NCBI RefSeq assembly: GCF_000699505.1
Contig: NZ_CP007490.1
Coordinates: 1,240,001-1,304,000, forward strand
Length of the DNA: 64,000 nucleotides
DNA from: Rhodoluna lacicola
GTDB taxonomy: Bacteria; Actinomycetota; Actinomycetes; Actinomycetales; Microbacteriaceae
Direction of reading: 5' to 3'
Shown here: one piece after another, positions 36,134 to 46,000 of the stretch
How the letters are laid out: each line of letters begins with the position of its first letter
Numbering within the stretch: position 1 is the stretch's first letter
Translations under genes and position numbers: made by a program
Notes under the pieces: model-generated
Database searches by the model: none
Seen by the model: only the letters and a program-made list of their open reading frames with translations
What the model was told of the DNA's origin: nothing

Positions 36134-37585
36134 CTACTTCTTTTCTACCTTGAGGATGTCGAGGGCAGTTTTTTCAAGACCTGAACGGTCCTTGTTGATT
36201 ACCAATTCAAGACGAACGGTGCTCTTAGCCAGATCTGATTCGTCATAAACCTTGCCACTCTTGTCAGCCAAGTACTTCAAAGAAGCATAGAAAACGACGT
36301 GCTCTAGTCCCTGCTTATCGATGGCCGTGACAACCTCAACCTTGGTTGGGTAGGCAAAATAAGGAACACTGTCTACCATCACGGTAATTAGGGTGTTCTG
36401 GAACTGCTCTTTAGCATCATAGTCAAAGGTGAAGTCAGCAAAAATACCCTGGCTGGCGTAGACGCGGTAGTCAGCTGGAATGGTGATCTGGTCTACCTGA
36501 ACCGCGCTGGTCTTCACGAAAACAACGTCACTCTTTGAGCTGTCAAAAATTTTGGTCAAATCAGACTGCCTAAATGGGCTTGGGCTGGCAGATGGAGCCG
36601 AAGCGGCCACATTTGACACTGGTAATGAAGGCTTTGCAGGCGCAGGAGCTGGGATTTCCGGAATCTGTACAACTTCGTCACTAGGCTCTGCCGATGCGGT
36701 TGGGGCCGGAGAAACCGGCTCTTCAGTAGCTGCAGGGGCCTGAGTTTCAGCACCCTGCTGGGCAACTTCTTGAGTCTGGGTTCCACGACCGGTGAAGTTT
36801 ACGAAGGCGCCAACTGCCAGCATCAGAAACAGCACAAAGACCATTGCCTGGGCGCCAACCTTTTTGGCCTCCATAGCTGCCTTGCGGGCGGCAACAGAAA
36901 GAATTGCGGCGGCTGACATGCCGCTGGTGTTTACGTCGTCGCCAAGCAGGGCCTTCTTGAAGGCTGCGCGGGCACGGAAAATGAGCTGACGGGTGGCGTT
37001 CTCTGATAGGCCAACCTGGGCAGCGATCTGCTCTGTTGACTTTTCTTCATAGATAGAGGCCAGAAGAACTTCACGGTGGCGAGGGTTCAGCTTGCTGAGC
37101 GCCAGACGCAATACAGCGGCGTCATCTTGCTGCTCAAGGTATGAGCTGACCTCTGGGTCTGAGCTAACTGGCTCGGCAACGTCATCGAGGTTTGAAACAT
37201 AGGCCTTACCTGAGGCACGAATTACGTCTAGGCAAAGCAGGCGCACCTTCCACTTCAGGAAGCGAAGCACACCAATTTCTGAGTCAAGCTCAGGAAGACT
37301 AACCATCAGGTATAGGAAAGCATCTTGTACAACTTCGTCAACCTGGCTTGGATTGTGCAGGAAGCGGCGAGCGTGACGCTCTAGGTGTGGACGGAAGCGG
37401 GTGTAGATGCTGGCAAAATCTTGGGCCGACCATTCGGCTAGCTTGACCGGGTGGCCGTCTGGGCCGTTTGCGCGATCGCGAGTTACTACGTAGCCGAAGT
37501 CCTCATCGGATTCTTCGTCTAGCAGATTCTCTAGCGGATCTTCAGTAAATTCGCCCTCTGGACGAATTGGGGTGATGTCTGACAT
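36134..37585 (-). CDS. ECF sigma factor fused to a membrane anchor and extracytoplasmic domain
   Basis: A 483-residue protein from ATG 37585 (behind AAAGGGG). After a charged N-terminal 50 residues, sigma region 2 is at about 57-125 (IYTRFRPHLERHARRFL, VDEVVQDAFLYL). Region 4 is at about 155-212 (LNPRHREVLLASIYEEKS, TRQLIFRARAAF). One membrane helix spans about 248-264, followed by a Pro/Ala/Glu linker (about 285-345) and a 130-residue external domain of unknown fold. No separate anti-sigma gene is visible, so release of the cytoplasmic part by proteolysis, or tethered action, is likely. It lies just upstream of surface gene 2 on the same strand. Confidence 0.88.
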   Translation of the reverse strand: MSDITPIRPEGEFTEDPLENLLDEESDEDFGYVVTRDRANGPDGHPVKLAEWSAQDFASIYTRFRPHLERHARRFLHNPSQVDEVVQDAFLYLMVSLPELDSEIGVLRFLKWKVRLLCLDVIRASGKAYVSNLDDVAEPVSSDPEVSSYLEQQDDAAVLRLALSKLNPRHREVLLASIYEEKSTEQIAAQVGLSENATRQLIFRARAAFKKALLGDDVNTSGMSAAAILSVAARKAAMEAKKVGAQAMVFVLFLMLAVGAFVNFTGRGTQTQEVAQQGAETQAPAATEEPVSPAPTASAEPSDEVVQIPEIPAPAPAKPSLPVSNVAASAPSASPSPFRQSDLTKIFDSSKSDVVFVKTSAVQVDQITIPADYRVYASQGIFADFTFDYDAKEQFQNTLITVMVDSVPYFAYPTKVEVVTAIDKQGLEHVVFYASLKYLADKSGKVYDESDLAKSTVRLELVINKDRSGLEKTALDILKVEKK

Positions 37586-37618
37586 CGGTGCCCCTTTCAT
37601 CCAGACATAACGGCTCTA

Positions 37619-37635
37619 GGGCAAGTTTATTGCCC
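37619..37635. promoter_or_regulatory. Inverted repeat upstream of sigma gene
   Basis: gggcaa/ttgccc arms (6 bp) with a 5-base spacer, about 35 bp before the sigma-gene start. Possible operator or leader hairpin. Confidence 0.4.
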
Positions 37636-37746
37636 TGTCTAGTTAAACGGTAGGGGCAGTGGTTTATTACGGTGTTGCCCCGACTTATTCACAGAATCTG
37701 TGGGTGTGGTTTTTTGAGGCTAAAAATGAGGCACATTAAAGCACTA

Positions 37747-37792
37747 ACCCCGGGGATATTCAGCTCTAGGGCTGTAGGGAACACACCGGGGT
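37747..37792 (+). promoter_or_regulatory. Structured leader upstream of Abi gene
   Basis: accccgg (37747-37753) pairs with ccggggt (37786-37792), enclosing a second arm cagc/gctg (37761-37764 and 37771-37774). It lies 34 bp before the Abi start and could be a 5' RNA element that controls translation, or part of an RNA partner. Confidence 0.4.
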
Positions 37793-37825
37793 CAACAAGT
37801 CCAAGTTATCGGGGTTCAAAAGGCT

Positions 37826-38509
37826 ATGTCAAGTGCATTCAATAGAGTTGTGCAAAAGTTGGATTGGCCTGCGTCTGTTTTCACCCCTGCGCGCTTGAGC
37901 CAGTACCAAGCGGCTATGAATGGTGATCCAGCAGGTGTCTTGAAGCTTTATTCACTGAATTTACAAGCGAGTGCCGAGATGCACCTTTGGCTTGGATTAC
38001 TAGAAATTACCCTTAGAAATGCGCTTATAGAAACCCTTATGCCGGTTGAACGCCACGAGGGATTTGACCCACTCTTGTCAATCTGGGCCGACTTGAGTCC
38101 CGCGGAGAAGGGGGCCTATAAAAAAGCACAAAATCAAGCAGCCACCAAAGCCAAGCCCGGCAATTTCAATGCCTTGATTACTGAGCTCCCTTTTGGGTTT
38201 TGGAGAAGTCTGCTTTCTTCAAAACATCAGACGAGTCTGTGGGTCACGAATTTCCGCTGGGCTTTTCCGGGATTACGACAAAAGCGCAGAGCAACGGTTT
38301 TTTCTGCCGTGGAATCTGCTGTTGAACTGCGCAATCGGATCGCCCACCACGAGCCAATTTTCAATCGGCATTTGGGCCAAGATTTGGCCCAAGTTCAACA
38401 AATTATTGGCTGGATTTCGCCTGAGGCGCTGGCTTGGGCGCGGGCCAATTTGCCCTGCGAGGTTATCGGTGTTCGCTGGGGCGAAGGCGAAAACCCAACG
38501 TTTACCTGA
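37826..38509 (+). CDS. Abi-like HEPN RNase (abortive infection protein)
   Basis: A 227-residue cytosolic, largely helical protein of the Abi_2/AbiF-like group. The nuclease motif RNRIAHHEP starts at R169, so R169 and H174 make the HEPN RxxxxH pair (RNase active site); an earlier LEITLRNAL block (59-67) is the conserved N-terminal helix of this family. Such proteins are growth-arrest toxins triggered by phage and are related to the likely ancestors of Cas13; some have a non-coding RNA antitoxin. No antitoxin protein gene is adjacent, but structured DNA lies on both sides. Codon and base use are not clearly foreign. Confidence 0.82.
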   Translation: MSSAFNRVVQKLDWPASVFTPARLSQYQAAMNGDPAGVLKLYSLNLQASAEMHLWLGLLEITLRNALIETLMPVERHEGFDPLLSIWADLSPAEKGAYKKAQNQAATKAKPGNFNALITELPFGFWRSLLSSKHQTSLWVTNFRWAFPGLRQKRRATVFSAVESAVELRNRIAHHEPIFNRHLGQDLAQVQQIIGWISPEALAWARANLPCEVIGVRWGEGENPTFT

Positions 38510-38535
38510 TTATTTCCCTTGGTTACCGTAATAAA

Positions 38536-38757
38536 GGGGATGGCCCGGCGTGTACTGGTAACGTAAAGGTTACGACAAACCACTTGAAACCAAGCCTCGT
38601 GAGGCGTCGTAAACAATACAGGCCTAGCGGATCGCGATCCAAAAGGCCAACCGGTTCAAAGAGATGCGTCTCGGCGAGCCACCGCTTGAAAGAGCAAAAG
38701 CCGTAACAGGCAAAGGGAAGTCTCGGGACTAATGAATTCGTAGCCTCGGGACTTTTC
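38536..38757 (+). ncRNA. Putative structured RNA downstream of Abi gene (class unknown)
   Basis: No protein gene fits this roughly 290-bp gap. On the plus strand it holds many stems: ttacgac/gtcgtaa (38570-38576 with 38606-38612) around gcct/aggc (38594-38605); ggcct/aggcc (38621-38625 with 38644-38648) around the palindrome 38629-38640; gaga/tctc (38661-38672); cggc/gccg (38672-38675 with 38700-38703) around a GAAA tetraloop hairpin (38684-38695). A terminal 14-bp stem (38718-38731 with 38741-38754) contains two G.U pairs and one mismatch and is followed by TT. The G.U pairs would be mismatches in a minus-strand RNA. It does not match tmRNA, RNase P or SRP RNA. Ends are approximate. Confidence 0.4.
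38718..38754 (+). terminator. Terminator-like 14-bp stem at end of putative RNA
   Basis: Arms of 14 bases with a 9-base loop, followed by TTCCC; three bases GGG upstream can extend the stem with CCC. It separates the Abi/RNA unit from the next gene. Confidence 0.5.
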
Positions 38758-38801
38758 CCATTTAAGGATGTTTTGGCGCAACGCCAGTGTTTACTTTATC
38801 T

Positions 38802-40052
38802 ATGAGCACCAGCCGCCCAATCCGGGTCACCTTTCTCACCTTCTATTACGAAGCGTGGGACGCCCTAGCCGGAATCTATCAACTGATGCGGGCCGATTCC
38901 CGATTTGATGTGCGGGTGGTGGCAATCAGTCGAAAGCTGACCGGCCAGGCTGGCTTTGATGACGCGGCTGGGGTATCGGCCTTTTTTGATCGGCTGGGAA
39001 TCCCCCACCAGGTCAATGCCGACCTCACCACGATTTTTGACGGCACCGCGCCCGACTACATTTTTGTGAACTACCCGTGGCAGCGCAATTACGAGAAGCG
39101 CTACCGCCCAGATGAGTTGGCCAAGATTGCCCGGATTGCCTACGTGCCGTACTTCAGTTTGCCGCTGGTGCAGGAGCCCGCTGACGGCGTAAACCCCGAT
39201 AGTGGTTTTGAGCCGATAGCCGCACATCTTTATACGCAGCGAATGCATCAGTTGGCCTCGTTGGTTTTTACTCAAGATGACTTCACCCGCGATGCCTTTG
39301 CTTTGACCCAGCGCGGCAACACTCACGTGCACTTTGTTGGGTCAACGAAACTCGATGAGTTGCTGGCGGATTACAAGGTGGCAGTTGATGGAGTTGCCGG
39401 AGTTAGCAAGACTTTGCTTTGGGCTCCGCACCACAGTTACTCGCGGCACTGGTTGAACTTTGGAAACTTTCCTCAGGTCAAAGAAGAGATGTTGGAGTGG
39501 GCAGGTGCTCACCCTGATTGGAAAATAATTCTTCGGCCGCATCCATTTTTGTTTGGCACGCTGATTGATCGCAAGGTGATTGCAGCAACCGAGTTGGATA
39601 GTTGGCTGAACTGGTGGAACGCGCTACCAAATACCTCGATTGATGTTTCAAGTTCATCGGCGCAAGTTTTTGCGAAGGCCTCACATATCCTGACCGATGG
39701 CATTTCTTACTTGGCCGAGTGGCCATTGGCCACCGGCAAGCCCGCAATATTTTTGGAACACGACGGACACTGGGAGTTCTCACCGCTTGGTGAGGTTGCT
39801 GCCGCCACCGCTCACAAGATTTCGATGATTGGTGAACTAGATGGTGCCATCGCGATGATTGATCATGCACCTAATCGCGTAATTGAAATCGCCGAGCTGC
39901 ACGCGGCCGCGGTGCCAAATCCGGGACGCACCGCACACCGAATTGTTGAGGTTGTGGCGGCGGATTTTGAAGCCGGAAGTGCCTTAGTTGACGTTGCGGC
40001 AATTACTGAAATCGCCTGGGAGCTGCAAAGCAACCGCGAACCAATGGACTAA
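38802..40052 (+). CDS. CDP-glycerol glycerophosphotransferase-like protein
   Basis: About 416 residues from ATG 38802 (a GTG at 38787 is possible). The fold is the GT-B type seen in teichoic-acid glycerophosphotransferases: an N-terminal Rossmann-like half (VTFLTFYYEAWDALAGIYQL), the substrate motif WAPHHS near 215, LRPHP near 250 and SSSAQVFAKASHILTDGISYLAEW near 290. It likely builds a poly(glycerol phosphate) or related cell-envelope polymer; the acceptor is not known. Its stop codon overlaps that of the giant gene on the other strand. Confidence 0.82.
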   Translation: MSTSRPIRVTFLTFYYEAWDALAGIYQLMRADSRFDVRVVAISRKLTGQAGFDDAAGVSAFFDRLGIPHQVNADLTTIFDGTAPDYIFVNYPWQRNYEKRYRPDELAKIARIAYVPYFSLPLVQEPADGVNPDSGFEPIAAHLYTQRMHQLASLVFTQDDFTRDAFALTQRGNTHVHFVGSTKLDELLADYKVAVDGVAGVSKTLLWAPHHSYSRHWLNFGNFPQVKEEMLEWAGAHPDWKIILRPHPFLFGTLIDRKVIAATELDSWLNWWNALPNTSIDVSSSSAQVFAKASHILTDGISYLAEWPLATGKPAIFLEHDGHWEFSPLGEVAAATAHKISMIGELDGAIAMIDHAPNRVIEIAELHAAAVPNPGRTAHRIVEVVAADFEAGSALVDVAAITEIAWELQSNREPMD

Positions 40053-43000
40053 AAAATTCCCGCTAGCTTCAGCGTGAGGATCATCACGACTATTCCACCG
40101 ATGCGGTAAATCCACTTATTGCGCTTGCCAGGGCGCTCTTCCTCGTTGCCGTCGGCATCAATTTCACCGTGGCGACCAAACCAACCCAGTGCAGTAATCA
40201 CCAGCATTGGAAGCGGCAGGATTAGGAATGTCCACTGGCCTAGGGCCGGGTCATTGCCAAGCACCGCTCCAACCACAGCGCTGGTGGCCGAGGCAACCAT
40301 CAGTGTGAAGGCAAGCCCTGGAACACCGGTTGGCAAGATGCGCCAGATGCGTGGGATGTTTGGGAACCTTTCGCTGAACCAGCCGATCACGGTTGGGAAC
40401 ACGAACAGGGCCGAGCCAACAAATACCTGCCAGCTGTTTCCAATTAGTGCGCCACCAATGAAAACCCAGATCGCATACTTGATCACCAAAACAATTGACT
40501 TTTGAATTAGCGATGGGTCGGGGATTTCATCGGGGTTGATCTTGTTTAGACGTGCAGGGAACGCGCGAGCGGCGAACTCTTCAAGCGCAACTCGAATGAA
40601 TACTGCAAGAGCAATAAAGATTGCAAAGTCGTTGACGTGGTTTGCGGCATCAAGAGTTAGACCGGCAAGTGCAGGCAGACCGGCAACCATGGCGCTGGCA
40701 GACCAACCGGCCATGAACGGAGCAATGATGAAGTCGGCGATGCGCTCCCACCACTGGTTCAAATTGAATGCCGCGTGACGACGGATGGAACGGAACGCGG
40801 TGGTGAGCATTGCCGGACCAACAGAGATCAACATGATGCCAAACATGGTGCGAATCTCACCGCTGTCTGGAACGTGACCGACTGTAATCAGGCTGCCGAT
40901 GATGAAGGTCATGGCACCAACGAAACCGGCGGCGGCATCGAATGCACCAAGGGCAGCAATGGCAAGTAGGAACATCCAACCAGGTGTGATGATCTTGCTG
41001 TAATCACCGGCGGCAATTTCGGCTGCGTTTTCGGCAACCGCGGCGAGCGCAATAATCATGGCGGCGATTGGACCGGTGAAGCTGATGGTTCCGAGCATCG
41101 CACGAAGGTAGGCGCCGTCGTTAATTACCTTGGCAAAGAACGGACTGATGTTTCCGATGCGTTCAGCGGCGTTGTGGCTGCGGCGGTCGAAGAATGTGAT
41201 GAACGGAATCGCAAACATGGCCAGGCGGTCACCCCAGTTTTCGCGCTCGATGGTGATGTTGTCGTTGGCAACATCAAGCTCGCCAGGTTCTTCTTCGCCC
41301 TCTCCCTCGGCGCCTTCCTCTGGCTTGCGACCAGCCTCGCCACCTCCGGCAGCTGCGCTTGAACCACCGGCAGGTGAACCACCAATTCCTCCGGCGGCAG
41401 CCGAAGCAGCACCGGCTGCGGCTGCGGCCCCGGCTGCGGCAGCCGCGGCGGCCGCTGCTGCAGCAACTGCAGCTGCCAAAGTAACCGCAGTGGTTGCGGT
41501 GTCGATGGCTGCGGCAATCGCCTCAGGGCTGCCGGTTGGGTCAAATGGTGCTGGTGGTGCGTCGTCGTCTCCGGTGGCACCAATAGCTGGGTTTGGCACC
41601 GGTGCCCCAGGTTCAACTGGCGCGGTTGGGTCTACCGGGGCCGGTGCAGCGGTTGGTTCGCTGGTAGGTGCAGCCGTTGGCTCAGTGGTTGGCTCAGTGG
41701 TTGGTTCAGCAGTAGGCGCAGTACTTGGAGCCTGAGTCGGAGCAGGCGGCGTGGTTGGGCGCACGGTTTGGGTTGGTCTTGGTGTTGGGCGCACGGTTTG
41801 GGTCGGCGAAGGAGTAGGCAAAATCGTTGGCGTTGGTGCGGTGCCGCCACCAGACGAAACTGGCAGCGCAGGCATAGCGTGAACCGCTGTAATCGCCGAG
41901 CTGGCACCTACTGAGTTCTTGGCTACAACTGAGACTTGATAGTTGCGACCATCGGTTGCGTTAGTAAGTTCGCAGGTCAACGAACTTGTTGCTGCACAAA
42001 CTGTGACACCGTCAACAATCACGTCGTAGCCAGAGATACCTAGACCACCATCGGAAATCGGTGTTGACCAAGAAATAAACACCGACTTAGAAACTGATCC
42101 GGCTACTAGTGCAGTTGTAATTGCACGCGGTGCACTTGGAACTGTTGTACCAATATGCAAACCACGGGTGATGTAATCGTTGGGATCAAGAGCTTCGGCC
42201 GATTGAGTAATTGTTACAACCTTCACCTGGTAACCGCTTGACGAAGTTGAACTTGATGCACCTGGCGACGAGGTGGGCACAGATGCAATTCGAATTGATG
42301 CCGCACGCATTGAAGCTGTTCGTACAGTAGAGCTATTTGTCGACGAGCTGCTTACAGAAGCCGATGAAATTGAGCTGACTGGAATTGTCGCAGACAGATT
42401 CTGGGTCGTGATTGGCGTGCTGCCGAAGGTTCCTCCGACAGGAGCAACGTAAATCTGATATCCCGTTACCACTGAGTCGGTCACAAGTGGGGCATCGTAT
42501 GAAACAACTAGTGATGAACCAGATGAAACAGCAGCCAAGTTAGTTACACCCTGAGTCTGACGCGCAGGGGTCAGCGGACCTGCTGAGTCTGACATCAAGC
42601 CAACACCAGCCTCAGTGATGGCCGCAACGCGAGCTGTGTAGGCCACATTGTTCGGAATTCCCACGATGGTACAGGTGATTTCACCATTCACGGCAGCAGT
42701 GCCACAGGCAGCGTTTTCGTAAACATCACCGTTGGTGTTGGTAACTTCAAGAATGTAGTCGCTCACGGTTGAGCCGCCAAGATAGCTTGGCTGAGTAAAG
42801 GTGGCGGTAAACCACTGGTTTCCTGCAGACACCGATACCACTCGTGGCTTGCCGGCAAAGTCGGCCGCCACTTGGAACATCCGGGTAACCGGCGGTGCAG
42901 CAAGGTAGATGTTATTTCCGGCTTGTTCGGCGACAATCTCACAGAAGCCAGCGCTGGTAAGGGTTACTAGGCCTGCTGTGCTTACCGTACAAGCCTGCGA

Positions 43001-46000
43001 GCTCACGTTGGTACCTAGGCGGTACGTGACGGTTAGGCCCGAGTTAGAAGTTGCCGCAAGTCGGAAGTTGGGGTGGCCGAAGGTTTTATCGGTGATTGAT
43101 GAGAACGTGATTGTCTGGTTCAACGAACCAACGGTGATTCGCTGAGTAGCAGTTGCTGAATTGTACAAAGCATTACCAGCTTGAGTTGCCGTTAGATCAC
43201 AGACACCGGTGCTCAAGAAATTGATCTTTGTGGTGACGGTTGCATCCCAAGCACAAACAGTTCCACTACCAGCGGTGATTGCAATTGTTGTAGCTAGGCC
43301 ACTACTTGCAGATGCAGTTGGGGTGTACGAAGTCAAAGGCACAGGTGCCATCGGAATTGTTGATGTGAATGCAACAGTCTGGTCTTGCTTACTGAAGGTG
43401 AAAGTCTTGGTTGGACTTAGTGCAACCAAGAAGTTTGTTGACGCAGCCTTAGTTGCTGCAACACGACAGCTGCCGTTGGCGGTGGCGTGCAGAACGTTTG
43501 CGCCACCAGAACCAGACTCAATTGTGCAGCCTGCGGTGTTGTTAGAACTTGAAACAGAGTAAGTAACAGCACCATCACCAGAACCGCCAGTGGTGAACAA
43601 GTCAATGTCGCCAACATTTACAAGGTTTGAGTTTCCAATTGCTAGTGGCTGCTGTCCAATCTTGTTGATGGTGATGCGCATGTCTGTAACCGGGCTAGTT
43701 AGGTAATTTGCATTTCCACGCTTGAAGACAAAAAGGTCACAGATGTTTCCCGCGTTTCCTGGCCAAACCTTGCCACCAACAAGTTGACAGTCACCATCAA
43801 CACTCCAGACGAATCCAGATGTTGCGGCAGCTCCGCCCGTAGCAGCAGGAGTTAGGTACTGCCAGAAGTCCACGTTGTCATCACTTGTGATTACCGGGGC
43901 TGTTTGCGCGGCCTTTGAGATTGTGAATGTGTCGGTCGCGGTGTTGGCTCGGTAGTCGGCCGTTGCCGCAATAGAAGCTGTGACCACACAGTTTCCGACA
44001 CCAGCAATCGTGATTGCACCAGTCGAAGAATTAACGGTACAGATTGTGCTAGCCGAGGTTGTTGAGTAAGTAATAGTGCCCGGAGAATCGGTGGTTCTGC
44101 TTACGCTAACTACGTTGCCTGACTGTCCGGAAGGTACATAAGCCTGATCCACGTAGCTAATCGTTAGGTCAGCGACCTTGTCCATAGTGAAGGCATTAGC
44201 CGATACGTCGTTGACGCTGAAGGTCCGTGAGTCGTTGGTAACTGCGCTAAAGCCCAGTGTGTAGGCGGTTCCTGGGGTACCAGCGATCTGTAGGCCACTG
44301 AACTGGACCTCACCGTTTACAGCCGTTGCTGAGGTGCGGCCAGTAACTGTGCCACTCACACCGCTAGCGATAAACGCAGTTACGACTGTGCTGTTATCGG
44401 TGGTGGCCTTGTTTCCATAAGAATCCAGAACGAAAAGCTTTGGTTGTTCCGCAGGGGCGGTGCCAGAGATAAAGTGCGATGAAATTACCGGAAGTTGAAT
44501 GCTCAGCTGAGCAGGTCGAGCGTGAGTGACTCGCACGTACTGAGAAACAGATGACTGAATCGTTGGACCAGAAACCGTTGAAACGCGCAAGGTGTAATCC
44601 ACACCCGGGGTTCCCACTAGCTTCAGTCCAGCAAAAGTCACAACACCATTTACTGCTGTGGCTGTTGTTGATCCGGTTACAGATCCGCCAGAACCAGATA
44701 CTGTCACCCGGACAACTGTTGCCGAATCGGATGTCGTAATGTTGTTTTCGAAGTCCTGCAGCTCAAGCACCGGCTGCGTTGCCAAGTTTTCACCGGTCTG
44801 CGCACCAACTGGCTGGGTTCGCCAAACAAGCTTGTTCAAACCGGCGTGCGTCACGGTGAAGTTGGCACTGGTGACTCCAGTTAGTGCACCTGAACTGAAG
44901 TTCAAACTGTAATTTACCTGCGGTGTTCCGTTGAAGGTCAGGTCGTCGAATGTCACGATACCGTTTGATGCGGTTCGGTTCACTCCTGAAGAAACAGTTG
45001 CGCGGACAACTCCACTGGAAGTGCTTGCGGTAACCACGGTTGAATTATCGGTGGTTGCGGTGTTGCCGTATGCGTCAGCAACACGAAGCACTGGCTGCAC
45101 CGAAAGCTCACTACCGGTGGCAGAACCCTGCGGTTGGCTAACCATGATCAACTGCGTAGGTGCTGCGTGCGTCACCTGAACGTTGCCACTTGCGATTCCA
45201 GTCAGACCGGCTGAGGCGAAGTTCAACTGGTAATTCGCTAGTGGTGTGGCAGTCAAAACCAGGTTGGCAAAAGTTGCGTATCCGTTGACAGCGTTTACAG
45301 TAAACGCGGTGCCCGAAGAATCCACGGCGTTGGTCAGTGTGCCGCCAGTTCCGGTCAGCGAAACAGTTACGGCACCTGTTGAGTTAGCAACGAGGTTGCC
45401 GAAGCGGTCCTGAACAGCTACCACGGGTTGAGTCACCAAGGTACTGCCAGTTGGTCCGTTGGCACAAATGCCCCCAGAAACCGCGCCAGAACAAGGCTGT
45501 TGGGTGATCGCCAATTTCGATGCTGCCGCATAGGTCACTGTAAAGGCTTCGGACTCGGCTGAGGTGAAGGTGACGCCGGTGAAGGTCAGCTTCTGGGCGA
45601 CACCCGGCGGCGCAACAATCTTTAGGTTATTGAATTGTGCAACACCATTAATAATTTGTGCGGTGTTGTTGTTTCTGACCACACCATCGGTAGTGTCAGC
45701 TGATCCGCCGCCGGTAGTTACCGCAGCCGTAATGTACTGGCCACTGGTCATTGATGTCACTACGTTCTCGTAACTATCGCGCACCTCAATTTTTGGCTGA
45801 GTTGAAAGCACATCACCGGTGCGAACGCCTGATGTTGCCGCAGGTTGAGTCACGATAGTTAGATGGTGCGCTTCTGCGTGCGTTACAGAAAGCGATGCGC
45901 TAGATGTGCGGTTTGTGGTTGGCACACCGTTCCAGTAGAAGGTAATCTCACGTGCTACTCCTGGGGCTGATACCAAGCCCAGTGAAGTGTAGGTAACGAC

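Noticed and set aside
37691-37718. Hairpin cacag-aat-ctgtg followed by T-run, read as a plus-strand terminator
   Set aside because: No plus-strand gene lies upstream for it to end. It may be part of the sigma-gene promoter region, but there is no further support.
38434-38706. Reading frame of 90 codons across the putative RNA
   Set aside because: It overlaps the Abi gene, is rich in Arg/Lys/Ser without domain sense, and has no start signal; the stem pattern explains the sequence better.
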